Shown: positions 21,901-31,900 of the stretch, in pieces
How the letters are laid out: the number at the start of each line of letters is the position of its first letter
How positions within the stretch are numbered: the first letter of the stretch is position 1
Assembly (NCBI GenBank): GCA_000934455.1
Contig: KN886164.1
Location: forward strand, 92,482-136,898
From: Apostichopus parvimensis
Lineage: Eukaryota > Echinodermata > Holothuroidea > Aspidochirotida > Stichopodidae
DNA length: 44,417 bases
Direction of reading: 5' to 3'
Made by a program: the position numbers and the translations under genes
The notes under the pieces: generated by a model
Seen by the model: the letters and a program-made list of their open reading frames with translations, nothing else
What the model was told of the DNA's origin: nothing
Databases searched by the model: none

Positions 21901-24900
21901 ACGGAACCATCAAGACCTTCCCGCCTCTCATTGCTAACTGTATCATCTGATTGTTTTTAAATATAAATTGTTATCGTGTATAACAGCAGGAGTCTGATGA
22001 CATTCAGGTAACTGCTCAAGAGCTTTTAAACCAAAGTCTTTTAAGTTTCAAAACAAATTTTGAAACTAAATCTCCAAAAAGAATGTAATTCATTAATCGG
22101 ACCAATCATCAAAATTTAATTCAAATACGACAGAGAATGTCAAAAGGTTTAATATTTCTTACTTGCTTTTAATAACTATGTGAATTAACAAAATATTACG
22201 AAATAATTAACAAAATATTTCACAAAAATTTAACAAATAATTAATAAATTAATATTTAACAATATATATGAACAAAATATTTAACAAAATAATTAACAAA
22301 ATATTACATAAAAAAAAATATGGTCAACAAAATATCACATTTTGAATCATTTATTAATTACTTACTATTGAACAATATGAAATTTAATTATAGAGGGATG
22401 CCTTTAATAGCTTGTTTAATTGCAATCTACATTGGATTTGATCATTCTGCCAGAAAAATGGCACAAAAATGAAGAGAAAAGGAATAAAATCGAAAATGGA
22501 TGCTTAACCTTTCTGTTCGGTTTGATATGTTAATGCATAGTTCCTTACCACTGATATATGGAGATATATTTTCGTACCACTTCCCATCACTCAGGAAAAT
22601 TGGATTTTTAAACGTAATAGTGCTTGCAACCGTTCCATGGAGAAGCAACAGGAAATTTGAGTGTATTTCTAGTGATATATATGTTACATTTGTGTGACAT
22701 AGCTCGCTATTGTTTGCAACATTGTACTTATGTTTCCAAATCATCCATTTAACATTTAAGTTTTAAATGTGACACAGATATGATTTTTTTTTTCTAAGGC
22801 CATATCAATGAAAATTATCCAGCCATGGGGTTGTTTATTAGTATCAAGTGAGGAGATTTTCAAACCCACTGACCTCCTGATCTTCAGGAAAGCTTGCGAC
22901 GTAATCTCTCCAACCCCTCTGTACGATCCCTACGACTCTACCGCTGGGCATCTGGGAGCTGGACTTATCACTGTTACCATCCTCCTCAGAGCCACCTGAA
23001 AAATATATATAATATTTGAAATATTTTAAAACCTAATCATAATTCATGTGTCACACATGGATATATTTTCTTGTCTCTATCTCATCAACCTCTTTTCTAA
23101 GGTTTAAGCTTCCATATAGAAGCATGTACCAGTTCAAATTAAACCCCTACTTTTCACTTCAAAATTACTCTTTTTTTTCTTCTTACTTTGGTGTTTCAAG
23201 TTCGTTATTCTCCCCTTCCATTGGTTCTGTGGCAACAGCTGAACGACAACGACATCACCATGGATGGCTCGATTCCTAAAAATATTTAAAAAAAAAATTA
23301 AATACATAACTAAATATATAAACTTATTTCAAAAAGAGGTGTAGACCTGACCAATGCAGGCACCACCTTTAAAACATCTTCCTTCTCCACCTGGCCTCTT
23401 TCAAGGGTTTTACATATATTTATCAATGTTTAATAATACATAATTGAAAGTAAACATGTGATCCAATAAATATTAACAGTGTAGTGTTGTATATACACAG
23501 TGTCTCATCACGATTGAACTTTTTTTCAAATTTCTACACATTTAGCAAAGTCAAATAACATAAAGTATCATGATTAACCGACGACACATTTGTGTCAGAT
23601 AACCGGGAACACATGTAGAGAAGGAAAAACCCAAATTCCTGAAAACAGGAAAGGTCTTTCCTTCTGTCCATGCAAAATGCACATCTCATGCAAGCAAAAT
23701 AGTCACTTAGAACACATAGGCTAGGTGGTGATAGGCTTAGATTGATTTAAAGCCAACTCAAACAGTTTCTGGTATTATGCTTTGGGTTGTGCAGAGTGTG
23801 ATCAGTATTTCACTTTGAAGAATGTTTGGTCCTTGGAACCTAGAGTATGTTCCTATGTGCTTGATACTTTATATATTTTATATTTGCTTTTTATATAGCG
23901 CTTTATACCAGCTATAGGTCTCAAAGCGCTTTACAGACCTTACATTATCCCTGGTCAATGATAACCTGTCCCAGAGACAATCCCTCCAGTCGGCAGCAGT
24001 TATATACTGCGCCCAATGACAAGTTACCTCACAGGTACCCATTTAACCCCTGGGTGGAGAGTGGCAATTGAGATAAAGCATCTTGCCCAAGGACACAACA
24101 TAATGAACTAGGCAGGAATCGAACCAGCAATCCTTGGATCACGAGTCCAACGCCTTAGCCAATTGGCCACCACGCTCATACTTCCCAGCATGTCTTCTGG
24201 ACAATGAGTCCAGTCCATCAGATGTTTAGACTCACCTGTGTTTCATTCCTGATACCAAGACATCAGAGTCATGGGCGTTGTCCTTTGAATCCAATCTGTG
24301 CGAACGGGTGAAGAAAAATATCCATTAATAGTTATTATTCCGACCATGTCATGAACCAGAGATTTCTTTTGAAAAGTTCAGAAAAAATATCTACAAAGAA
24401 TGGCATTCGCTAGTATTTTTTATTTTCACTGCAGTTTTGCACCTTTTCATTTGGCATTGCCCACGTTGAATATTTATGCTGTAATTTGCATAGTATTTTC
24501 TTCAATATGATGCAGCACTCACATAGTTTCAGTTGCTTATTTGGTTGACATGATATCTGTTTTGTACCAACCCTACTTGTTTTACACATTCTAATCTATA
24601 CGTCAAAGCAAGTGGGCCTGACAATTCGCGATCCTAGCAGGATCTTCTTCAGAGGCGTATTCAGCCTCTGAAGAAGATCCTGCTAGGATCAAAACGTCAG
24701 GCCCACTTACCTTTACACATGCACTTACACAGGTTCTTTAGTGGATAAGCAGTTTGCCTACAGTTTTTGTTAAAAATTTTTAGTTTATTTTACTTTCATT
24801 TATTTTGACCTTCTAAACTAAACAATAAAACTAAAATAACTAAACTGACTAACACAAATTCCTGAAAGATTCCAATGTGTTCTCCATGCTCCAAACTAAG

Positions 24901-27900
24901 GCTAAAACTGACCTCCAAAATGTCAGACTATTTAAGAATCTGACTAACAACGCCCCTTGAACTACGTACCCTTTCCTTTGCACGAATGCCTCTTCCCGGG
25001 CATGATACTTGTTGACTCTGAGTGAGCCCTCTATATATATCCCAGACTTTATTCCTGCTAGAAGGATATCGCTGGACAGGTGTTCTGTGTAATCTTTACT
25101 ATTAGCTGTAAGGTTACAAGATGGAAATATAAAACCCTCACTCATTATGCTTCCATTCAGTTTTTTATCCACGTTCAACACATCAATACAATTAAAAATT
25201 TTGGTGGTTCTCAAGATTGCTGATTTCACAGGGTGTCCCCAATTGTTTAAAACTTAGAAGAACAATAGACCACAGTTAAGATTTAACAATTTCTGTCTGA
25301 CACGTCATCAGTATTCCCCCCCCCCCTAACCCCCAGCCCCCAAATATGTTAGAATGTCAAACAATTTGTCATTTAATGTTTAAGTAGTTTCCTTCTCATC
25401 GGCATCTTATTCTTTAATGTTCCACATCGCATTGTATTAATGAAAATAAATTCCTGTAAAGTACTGGAGAATTTCATGCACCTTTTAGCAGCTTTAAATT
25501 TGGGTGAATTATACTGTTAACCTTCAAAGAACCATAGAATAAAGTATAGAATGCATAGATATAAAAGTAGCTCTCAAATTCACATCAAATCTTTTACCAG
25601 GCTAACTACTCAATTTCTATCAAGAGAATTTAAGAAAAAATTCAAAATGAAGAAAGATTGGATAACAATTTTTTAAATTTTGCTGGCAGAGGATAAAGTG
25701 AGATGGTGGTATCTATGATTCCCACAGAGATGGGCAAGGTCATTTATTACTTGATTTCATGGAGATGTGGGTATGTTTTGCAACTGTGAATTGAGTTTAA
25801 GCCTACAAGGATGCCATTGGTGAAATAAATATCACAAGCAATCTTGTTGTCAGCGCTGTAACAAGTTTGAAGATACCTGGCAAAACAGACAATAAGTTTA
25901 ATAAGTTCTGACCACTTACCAGACCCGTGCTGAGTCTCGCTTTCAAGGGCAACCGCAAGAGATTCATAAATGTCTTGCGCTTGCCTCAGCTCTGGCCAGA
26001 ATCTCTCTAGATAGTCCTTCATTAATAGGACAAAGACATTCTTGGCTTTCTCTTTGTACTGTGCTAAATGCTATTAAGAGAAAGGATATAAATTAATAGT
26101 CCTATTATTTTGGCAACAGATTTGATAAAAAATCATAATTTTTGTGTACTTCCATTATCCTTCATATAAAATTCATTCCAACAAAAATGCAATCCACTGT
26201 GTTTTATGTTTGGCTGTTATTGTTTTTTATAACTGTAGTTTTTCATCGGACTGTTAATAATAATAATAAAGTAGGGGAGAAAATGAGACAGTGCATACAC
26301 ATCATCTCATAAAAAGTGTTCTTCCTACAAATAATACAGAAAGGAGATGATATCATATATATTTTTGCAGAATGTATCTTTCTCTAGTTATAAAGCAAAT
26401 GAACAAGGATTGAAACAAACCCTACATTGAACTGTTTGCAAAGAAAATTAACAGTCATCAGCAATGGCCCAAATTTTAGCATGCTAAAATTAAATTAAAT
26501 TGAAAGCACTCTGATCCACAAAATTATTCCTGGCCATTAATTACTAAATTATACAATTAAATGTCTTGGTGCCAATAAACAGCTTTTAGAGTGACAGTAT
26601 AAATGCTTGTGTGACCATTAGTGACTGGCTTTTAGCATATTTTTTGGTCAATACTATTGACCATTAATAAGCTTATTAATAACCATGATTAAACAACACC
26701 AAAGCTGCTTTGAATATTTTCTATAAACTGGTTTTCTTGTATAAATTTCTATAATGTCTCAGACCTCCACAAATGCATTTACACACTACATTTCATCAGA
26801 TAATTTTGTCTTTGGAACCTACTTAAGCAAAAGTATTATTCTGTATAGATTGTAGACAATTCTCATTACTGCTTTAATGTGTTTACTTAGCTTCAGTACT
26901 CTGTTAGTTTGTAACTCTAATACCAGACGATACATCGAAGAGCGAGAGATGGTCGTTTGGGTAAATAGCTATTGTCTTAATAATACAAAAGAATCTTGTA
27001 TACCTCATTGTTTTCTGTAAGAATTATGACAGCTTTCTGTTGTTCCAGGTGCGTCACATACCACTCCGCACTCCTATGCACCATGCTAAGTTAGACAAAT
27101 CAAAGAATTTCTGTGAGCATCTCTTGCAATCTTCACTGTGTTCAAGACGAGCACAATATTAAATAAACATGCAACCATCATAATAAATACCATATATTAA
27201 AGTGCTGTTATCATGAAATAAAACATGCTCAAGAGCACTGTACAAAAGAACCAATACCTGGAATATAAAATTACCAAACTTAAGAAAACCCAAAAGTAAT
27301 AACAACAGCAATAAAAGTAAAAAATGATATACGACAGGGTTATAAACCACAATAAAGAACATAGAAATATACATAAAAATGGGCACAGTAATTTGAATAA
27401 AACAATGAATAAGATTAATGCCCATACTCAAGCCTAAAAAGATTATAAGTTTTCAAATGCTTCTTAAAAGTGTCAATGGCAGCAGCAGCTAAACAGTGCC
27501 CAACTGACAATTTATCTCACAGGTCCCCATTTATACACCTGGTTGAAGAGAGGCAATGGAGATAAAGTGCCTTGCCCAAGGACACAATGTTATGATCTGG
27601 CTAGGACTCCACCCTGCAATCCTTAGATCTCAAGTCCAATGCCTTCACCACTTGACCAAAATGCTCTCAAACCAAAGTAAATAAGAAACAAACTAAAAAC
27701 ATTGCTGGACAAGAGTGCTTATGTTATGAGGTGATGGGTAAGCTGGGAAGCAAAGTAAATGAAGGTTGTGAGGCATCTCTAGAAGTAAACAAAGACTTAC
27801 CGAAACTGCCAGTCTGAAAGTTTCTCTCCTGCTTCTGGAAGATCGTATATATCTCGACAGAATTCATTTGCTACGACTGCACAGCCGCTTTTCCCATCAT

Positions 27901-30003
27901 GCACCTTGGCTAAAAGTCGGTTATAGATCCTCCTATTTCCTTCATGTAGCGCCTGAGTGTAAATGAAGGGGAAAATGTGACAAATGCCCAGGAAAATATC
28001 CAAAAATCATATCACCATTGATATCTGGGGAATGATTTCAGCTTGAGAACTTTGTAATATATTATGGAATTTACATTTAGTTCAAAAAATTAAATAAGGC
28101 ACTCTTTGCAGCACTGTCTAACATACAAAGTTTTTTATCATCTCATGATGTGCTTGATGCAGTACAATTAATGCTTCAGAAGCAAAGTTTCCAATGTATC
28201 TACAATCTGAAGTTAGCTTGTAACCATGACAGCAGCAGCTTGTAACCATGACAGTAGCAGATTGTAACCATTACAGTAGTAGCTTGTAACCATGACAGTA
28301 GCAGATTGTAACCATTACAGTAGTAGCTTGTAACCATGACAGCAGCAGCTTGTAACCATGACAGTAGTAGCTTGTAACCATGACAGTAGCATCCTTCACA
28401 ATGCTCATTTGAAATTGCTTTAAATATCTAAATGAGTCCAGTAATCCTCATATACCTCCTTTCACTCTGTTTTTCACAAATTCCTTATTAAATGATAGTA
28501 ATTTAGGTACTGGAGAAAACCAGCACTACTTTCCCCATGAACAATTGAACATTACTCTGTAAGGTGGCATATGGCCATTTAATTTTACCATAATGTTTGG
28601 CTGCTTTAAGCTTGTCTTTTTACAGGGTTGTGTCAAAGTGCCAGGAACGTATTTTTGAAGAACACCTTCACTTTCCAAATCTTCTTTATTGTTATTGTTT
28701 TATGATGTACTCTTAAAACTTAAAAGCAGTCCTTACTCTTTACACATTTCATTAAGCTAGATCACTCTGCAACTCGCAAGTTCACCAGAAAGATTATTAC
28801 CAATAGCAAACAAATTTTAAATATAGAATGTTAAATGATGCCCGCAGGTGTCGGGCTGTTCCAAAAGCAAACAAAGTTAGAATGTTAGTCATGCCCACAG
28901 TTGTCGAGCTGCTTCACAAGCTTATTGGAGGCTTGCTACATGAAATAGCTTGCAGTTATCATACCATCTGAGAACAAATTATTTCACAGTACTGCATCTA
29001 GTGTTGGACCTGTATTTTCATTTTATTTCTCTCACTAAAGAAAAACTCTGAAGACTTGGTACTGTACTCACAGAGTGAAGAGCTGTCTGTAGGAATAATA
29101 TTCCCCTAAACTCTGGTAACTCAAAGATTTCAGCAAATGTCCTGGTGACAAAACAGTCCGGAAGCAAAATGTGACTGACATTAGCTGGGATGCAGTCAGG
29201 ACCTATAATAGCAAAGTACAGGAAAAGAGCTAAGTGATTTATAAACAACATTTTAACATTTGAAAATTGCTAAGTGTTTCAATAGTTTTTACATACTTTC
29301 CAAATGGTACTCTACTCTAAACTGCCTCTAGATATTTATTTGAGGTCAATTTTCGATCATGGGGCTAATCAGCCTTGTCCATTGTAGGAGCAACAGATAT
29401 GAATTCACAATTTATGAGTTTATAGTAATCTGAAGGTTGCTTGGGTTTTACAATTGCCCAGAAGTGTGTTTCCGAGGCTATATATAGTGCAGAACTTTAT
29501 TCTATGTGTAACTATTCCTGTTTGTTCCTTCTGAAAACCTAACTTTTACTAGCTTTCATTCCAATATAATATTTTACTCAGGTCTGACATTCATTGTATC
29601 CTTGTACTTTTAATACTTTCTATCGTGTTTCCACTTTCTAAACCATCAGCAAATATTTTGTGATTATAGGATCCTTCATTACCAATTATGTATTAGGGGC
29701 TGGGGAAGAATGATGAATCTATTGCTAAGTCCAATGTGCACTGTTCGTAGTCATTCATAATCGTTGTTTAATGCCACCCTGTGAGCTTAACTTTTAGCCT
29801 CTCATTTACATATAATTTACATATATGTTAAATTAGAGCTCCCTTAGCATCTTCTCCACCAATGACCACTTACCATTTGAGCATGTCTGTGGACAAAGTT
29901 TGTTGTGACAGGGAATGTCATCTCTAAGGTAATGCTCCCGGACTACCCTGACAACCGTGCCGTGCTTCGTTTTGAGGTTTAAGAACTTGTCAAGCTTTTG
30001 CAT
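6992..30003 (-). CDS. DIS3L: DIS3-like exonuclease 1 (cytoplasmic exosome RNase II/R family), complete, 26 coding exons
   Basis: Exons in transcript order: 30003-29874, 29202-29072, 27952-27801, 27073-27004, 26070-25920, 25105-24970, 24295-24236, 23275-23187, 22995-22874, 21946-21837, 20870-20717, 19813-19665, 18379-18281, 17671-17473, 16895-16807, 16033-15877, 15181-15086, 13774-13689, 12840-12686, 12332-12271, 11215-11111, 10166-10021, 8982-8894, 8458-8376, 7791-7654, 7165-6992. Every phase closes; 1043 aa against 1054 in human DIS3L. Order: degenerate PIN-like region (about 1-210), cold-shock domains (about 225-435), RNB (about 460-800), S1-like (about 835-985), charged tail. The RNB motif [14 protein letters not shown] keeps all four metal-binding Asp residues (D471, D477, D479, D480), and [12 protein letters not shown] lies near 786-797, so 3'-5' hydrolysis should be intact. 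The metazoan DIS3L PIN domain is known to lack endonuclease activity. Known role: processive catalytic subunit of the cytoplasmic exosome in mRNA decay. The intron after 15877 uses a GC donor. An in-frame TGA upstream of the ATG supports this start. Confidence 0.97.
7325..7432 (-). repeat. Strand-asymmetric C-rich tract (G-rich in DIS3L pre-mRNA)
   Basis: About 108 bp on the plus strand consist almost only of C, with T and A, built from CCCCTTCCCCTCCAACCCC-like blocks. In the DIS3L transcript sense this is a run of many GGGG tracts in the last intron (7166-7653), suited to G-quadruplex formation. The open frames across it on both strands are low-complexity artefacts. Confidence 0.75.
9506..9776. 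repeat. Three tandem copies of a 90-bp unit, DIS3L intron
   Basis: Copies start at GTCTTACAACAGACCACAGC: 9506-9596, 9597-9686 and 9687-9776. They differ by a few substitutions and a short indel, so the array is fairly recent. It lies in the 8983-10020 intron. No function is apparent. Confidence 0.9.
10167..11110. other. DIS3L intron, nothing recognised
   Basis: AT-rich intronic sequence between the exons at 10021-10166 and 11111-11215. I find no repeat array, RNA gene or protein-like frame here. Confidence 0.5.
11387..11554. repeat. 21-bp minisatellite, 8 units, DIS3L intron
   Basis: Units such as GAATGGATGTTCATGTCCT plus two bases run head to tail from 11387. The first six units form two rounds of a three-unit (63-bp) higher-order repeat. 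Because 21 is divisible by 3, both strands read open as Cys/Pro- or Ile/His-rich heptapeptides; there is no splice context or homology to support translation. Confidence 0.92.
12164..12260 (+). mobile_element. Penelope-like element terminal fragment with decayed hammerhead-like motif
   Basis: Carries GATCCTGCTAGGATC in a remnant of the CTGANGA-stem-GAAAC layout, followed by about 65 bp (TTTACACA..., TAGTGGATAAGCAGTTTGC) shared with 24705-24775. The core is damaged: TTGATGA replaces CTGANGA, and the GAAACGTC part is lost. From recalled knowledge, this family is the kind of repeat found in Penelope-like retroelement terminal repeats. It lies in the DIS3L intron just upstream on the plus strand of exon 12271-12332. 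How far the element extends to the left is unknown. Confidence 0.6.
13022..13484. repeat. About 145-bp tandem duplication, DIS3L intron
   Basis: Copy 1 is 13168-13311, copy 2 is 13312-13460 and a partial third copy is 13461-13484, each opening TAGTTTAGTTTTG. A more diverged relative (AAAGAGTAAACAAAGTATAAGC) precedes at about 13022-13110. The shared segment includes CATGAATACAAGTCCTG and CTCAACCTAATAAGCAA. Confidence 0.85.
13962..14218. repeat. Degenerate GATGTAGTAT satellite, DIS3L intron
   Basis: About 250 bp built from short variants of GATGTAGTATGAC with a longer period in which GGCACTACTGTATGTAGTAT recurs. It ends next to a LINE fragment. The minus-strand open frame through it is repeat-derived. 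Confidence 0.88.
14385..14655 (+). mobile_element. LINE 3' fragment: reverse-transcriptase C-terminal tail and 3' UTR
   Basis: The plus strand 14385-14567 reads as 61 uninterrupted codons including [23 protein letters not shown] and a stop at 14565-14567. RVVNEWN-LP-VV-A-SV-FK--LD-H is the usual end of pol proteins of CR1/RTE-type non-LTR retrotransposons. A short 3' UTR (ATAGGGTCCTTGATGGGGAC...) and a simple CTAAACTAAACT tail follow. It is 5'-truncated and antisense to DIS3L. Confidence 0.75.
14683..14702. repeat. TTAA microsatellite
   Basis: About five TTAA units in a DIS3L intron, just after the LINE fragment. Confidence 0.8.
15182..15876 (-). other. GC-AG intron of DIS3L
   Basis: The transcript-sense donor is AAG followed by GCAAGT, with GC at 15876-15875; the acceptor ends CCATCAG at 15182. 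Homology requires VPKK to be joined to [12 protein letters not shown], which this junction gives in phase 0, and no GT donor does. G-rich plus-strand sequence at about 15680-15733 lies inside it, so the transcript is C-rich there. The GC donor otherwise matches the consensus perfectly, as GC donors usually do. Confidence 0.85.
17056..17360 (+). mobile_element. tRNA-derived SINE with (ATT)n tail
   Basis: The head resembles a class II tRNA: an A-box-like GTGGCAGAGTGGATGAAGGC and a B-box-like GGTTTGATACC (one C-to-T change from the GGTTCGA core). A unique body follows (CATAAGCCCTGCGGGCTTCT near 17280) and an ATT-repeat tail at 17340-17357. It lies in a DIS3L intron, opposite to the gene. AAATAC flanks both ends, which may be a short target-site duplication. 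It is not a functional tRNA gene. Confidence 0.8.
18910..19295 (+). mobile_element. 5'-truncated LINE insertion with 32-bp target-site duplication
   Basis: About 386 bp ending in ATTGAAATTGAAAAA... An RT C-terminal frame runs 18915-19133 and includes [31 protein letters not shown] and a stop, a typical LINE pol ending. The flanks 18878-18909 and 19296-19327 are a direct repeat (ATGGAATTGCAG, then AAAA, TTGCATT and AATCA) with about 4 mismatches in 32, as expected for an old target-primed insertion. It lies in a DIS3L intron, antisense to the gene. Confidence 0.85.
19345..19660 (+). mobile_element. LINE 3' fragment abutting the DIS3L exon 12 donor
   Basis: This copy matches the one at 27480-27160 (minus strand): shared blocks include TATCTTTTTAGG-like sequence, CATTGTTTTATTCA, CTGTGCCCATTTTTATGTAT and AGTGCTCTTGAGCATG. 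It ends in a repeated TTTGGTATTTATTTA tail about 4 bp from the DIS3L donor (GT at 19664-19663). Long open frames here come from T-rich sequence. Confidence 0.7.
19983..20330 (+). mobile_element. hAT-like transposon end fragment
   Basis: Begins CAGGGGTGGGCAACCTTTTT and continues with ATGGGCCAGAT and GGGCCGCACC, the familiar left end of hAT-superfamily elements. A second GGCCGCAAAAAATTCACA lies near 20291. I found no matching right terminal inverted repeat, so the right limit is a guess and the element looks truncated. Confidence 0.6.
20483..20586. repeat. 13-bp minisatellite, 8 units, DIS3L intron
   Basis: Eight copies of GCCTTGATGGCCA or its T-ending variant. The variants follow a three-unit pattern (A,T,A), a 39-bp higher-order period. 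Lies between the exons at 20717-20870 and 19665-19813. Confidence 0.93.
20871..21836. other. DIS3L intron with TA/TACA microsatellite
   Basis: Intron between the exons at 21837-21946 and 20717-20870. A CATACATATATAT microsatellite runs about 21545-21588. I see nothing else to annotate. Confidence 0.6.
22188..22335. repeat. AT-rich repeat AACAAAATATT, DIS3L intron
   Basis: Irregular tandem copies of AACAAAATATT(T)A, AACAAAATAATT and similar, nearly free of G and C. Low complexity, no function apparent. Confidence 0.75.
23870..24182 (-). mobile_element. Full-length tRNA-derived SINE
   Basis: Read on the minus strand from 24182. The head contains TGGCCAATTGGCTAAGGCG (A box) and a perfect B box GGTTCGATTCC. 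An anticodon arm TTGGA-CTCGTGA-TCCAA would carry CGT, so a tRNA-Thr-like ancestor is possible. The body (CCTTGGGCAAGATGCTTTAT) leads to the tail GTAAAGCGCTTTGAGA and AAAGCGCTATATAAAAAG, a tail type shared by many animal SINEs. A half copy lies at 27668-27490. It is in a DIS3L intron, same strand as the gene. Confidence 0.85.
24611..24775. mobile_element. Penelope-like terminal fragment: two hammerhead-like motifs as a palindrome
   Basis: Two copies face each other: minus strand 24656-24611 and plus strand 24664-24708, separated by 7 bp. Each reads GCCT-CTGAAGA-A-GATCCT-GCT-AGGATC, then a GAAACGTC-like stretch, then AGGC. GCCT pairs with AGGC (stem I) and GATCCT with AGGATC (stem II), as in a type I hammerhead. 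The plus copy has AAAACGTC, losing the core G; the minus copy has GCGAATTGTC. The plus copy continues into the TAGTGGATAAGCAGTTTGC segment shared with 12164-12260. Both are probably catalytically dead. Confidence 0.7.
26071..27003. other. DIS3L intron, nothing recognised
   Basis: AT-rich intron with a short TAATAATAATAATAA tract near 26257-26271. No gene, RNA or clear repeat family seen. Confidence 0.5.
27160..27668 (-). mobile_element. SINE-LINE chimera
   Basis: Minus strand from 27668: the tRNA-like head and body of the SINE seen at 24182-23870, with a degraded B box (CAGGGTGGAGTCC) and CCTTGGGCAAGGCACTTTAT. At about 27490-27480, inside GCTGCTGCTGCC, it switches into a LINE end reading [19 protein letters not shown] and a stop. 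The LINE 3' UTR then runs to 27160 and matches 19345-19660. The SINE's own tail is missing. Lies in a DIS3L intron, same strand as the gene. Confidence 0.7.
28215..28390. repeat. 22-bp minisatellite, 8 units, DIS3L intron
   Basis: Eight units of AGCTTGTAACCATGACAG plus four bases; units 3 and 5 carry AGATTGTAACCATTACAG. Located between the exons at 29072-29202 and 27801-27952. Confidence 0.93.
28808..28920. repeat. Diverged 57-bp tandem duplication
   Basis: Two neighbouring segments share CAAACAAA, TAGAATGTTA, ATGCCC(G/A)CAG and TGTCG(G/A)GCTG in the same order, with many differences. An old local duplication in a DIS3L intron. Confidence 0.55.
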
Positions 30004-31900
30004 CCTGATGTCCTTTTTATGATGCCTTCATGTTGCTATGTTCTTCAAGAAAATTATTCTGGGAAATGAAAGACAACGATGTTACTCACATGTCTTAATT
30101 CACCCTGTAGCAATGATATGCTACAGCCACATGTTCTAGGTATATAGGTAATTAATTGCAGCATTACAGACGTAAGTGTTTTCCAGCGATCACATGTGCA
30201 AAGTAAGGGATGGTTGGGAGAGGTGTGAAAGTATATAAAGAAGTTGAATCTATCAATAGGAGAGTTGATTCTCAGTAACATACTGCTGGATATATGTATT
30301 CTGCTTAATTTTTGAATCTTCTCCAACATGCCAAGGCTATTTTGGAGAGCACATATGGAATTGTGCATTTCTTTGAAGGAACACTAGCTAATCAGCTTTA
30401 ATAGTTTACATCTATATATTCCCACAACATGTAATTCGAATTTCGAACACGTCAACCTATATTTTTGTTTGGTCCTTTTTAATCATAATGTTATTGTGTA
30501 AAAATCCCTTACAACATTAATTAATTAATCAAGATCAGTAAGGGATATGAGGTGTCCTCCTCAAAATAATTTCAGTCAAACCAAACAACTATGTTGCTGT
30601 AGGGCCTGTAGGCTAATGTAAAAATCCTCGATATTGATAATTATATCCTAAATGCAAGAATCCAACAAGTGTGATATGGGACTTGATCCCTGCCTGGATT
30701 TAAAAAAATAAAATAAAATAAGTAACAGTTTAAATAAATGTAAACCAATTGTCACTATTGGAACTGATCAACCGTCCAAGCTGTGAACGAAGATTGACCA
30801 ATCATGACAAAAGCACAATAATTCTAGTTTCGCAGAACTAGGCCCTAGTCTACCTAACACTAACATACAAATTCAACCAGTGCTGATTTATTAAGAGATG
30901 TTTCTGAAATCCCTGGTAAACTTGATGAAACAACCCCGCTTGTACAACATATATATATATTTCCTTCTTGAAACTACAAGGACAAAAGCGCAAAGTGTAC
31001 CTGAAAACACCTGCCAGAAATGATATACAGCGTTGACTTCTCTCTAGTTCTGTATTGAGGTGATATCAGCCTTTTAATGATAACACAACGCTTGTGGTGG
31101 TATAAGTGAAATATTTGAATTTGAAGATTTCTGTAGGCTCTCGTCCAAAATACCTCCGAGAAGCTCGGGTAACGCGACAGTCTCATTTCACAGTAGTGCC
31201 AAACATACTTTTTGATCCTAGTTTCGTAAAACTAATTATTTCCGTGGCTCTAGAAATAGTGTTTAAGTTTGTTCTCGACACTATCGGTGATACCAGTAAT
31301 ACTAATAGTATAACTGTGAGTATTAAATATTATTTGTGTAGGTTATGATGTTGTCAACATTTGCCAACACACAGTTAGGCTACGTGTGTATAACGTAAGT
31401 CCCTGGGAATGATTGATTCATTCACAATAAATTAGTTCTAGACCTGTATCACGTTAATTGGACGGACTAAGCCTTAGGCTAAGTACAACAAACATATTGT
31501 AACACCTGACCACTGTTCATTTCTAATTGCTTAACATGCTAACGAAATAAAGACTTGCAGTAGGCAATATTGTAGCAAAGTGCCTTGCTTTGCAGAGAGG
31601 CCTATCCAAGTTTCAGCAGGAACTTGTAGTGAGGTCACCACACTTTTTCTCCAGAAATTCAGATCTGGTTTTCAGATGGCCAACCAGAAAAATCCTTAAA
31701 GCTTTGCCCTGCAGTGCAAGATTAACTTCAGCACACTGAAGATTGTAATGATTACTACTCAGATAAATAAACTAAGTTGTGGTAGGGCCTAGGCCTATTA
31801 TTTTCGAAAATGCTTGCCTGTTCCCAATTCAACTTTGATTTTTAACTAGATCGTAACTCTTTTCTGTACATTTGTTTACTCGGTACATTAGGTTGCCGTC
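30004..31900. promoter_or_regulatory. Divergent promoter region between DIS3L and the GH31 gene, with probable DIS3L 5' UTR exon
   Basis: The DIS3L ATG (30003) is preceded on its strand by a good acceptor (TTTCATTTCCCAG, exon from 30058). A matching donor (TTTTCAG then GTACAC) lies at 31001, so an untranslated exon probably ends there and starts somewhere in 31010-31190, close to a small CpG-bearing stretch (CTCGGGTAACGCGAC near 31166-31180). The GH31 gene starts at 31901 in the opposite direction. The spacer therefore probably serves both genes. No TATA box is assignable. A TA repeat lies at 30949-30960 and AGGCCTAGGCCTA-like sequence at 31785-31797. Confidence 0.4.

Noticed and set aside
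24110..24182. Functional tRNA-Thr gene (minus strand)
   Set aside because: The A and B boxes are good, but the acceptor stem does not close and a SINE body with an AAGCGCTATATAAA tail follows directly.
28215..28390. CRISPR array
   Set aside because: Repeats are contiguous with no unique spacers, in an animal intron; an ordinary minisatellite.
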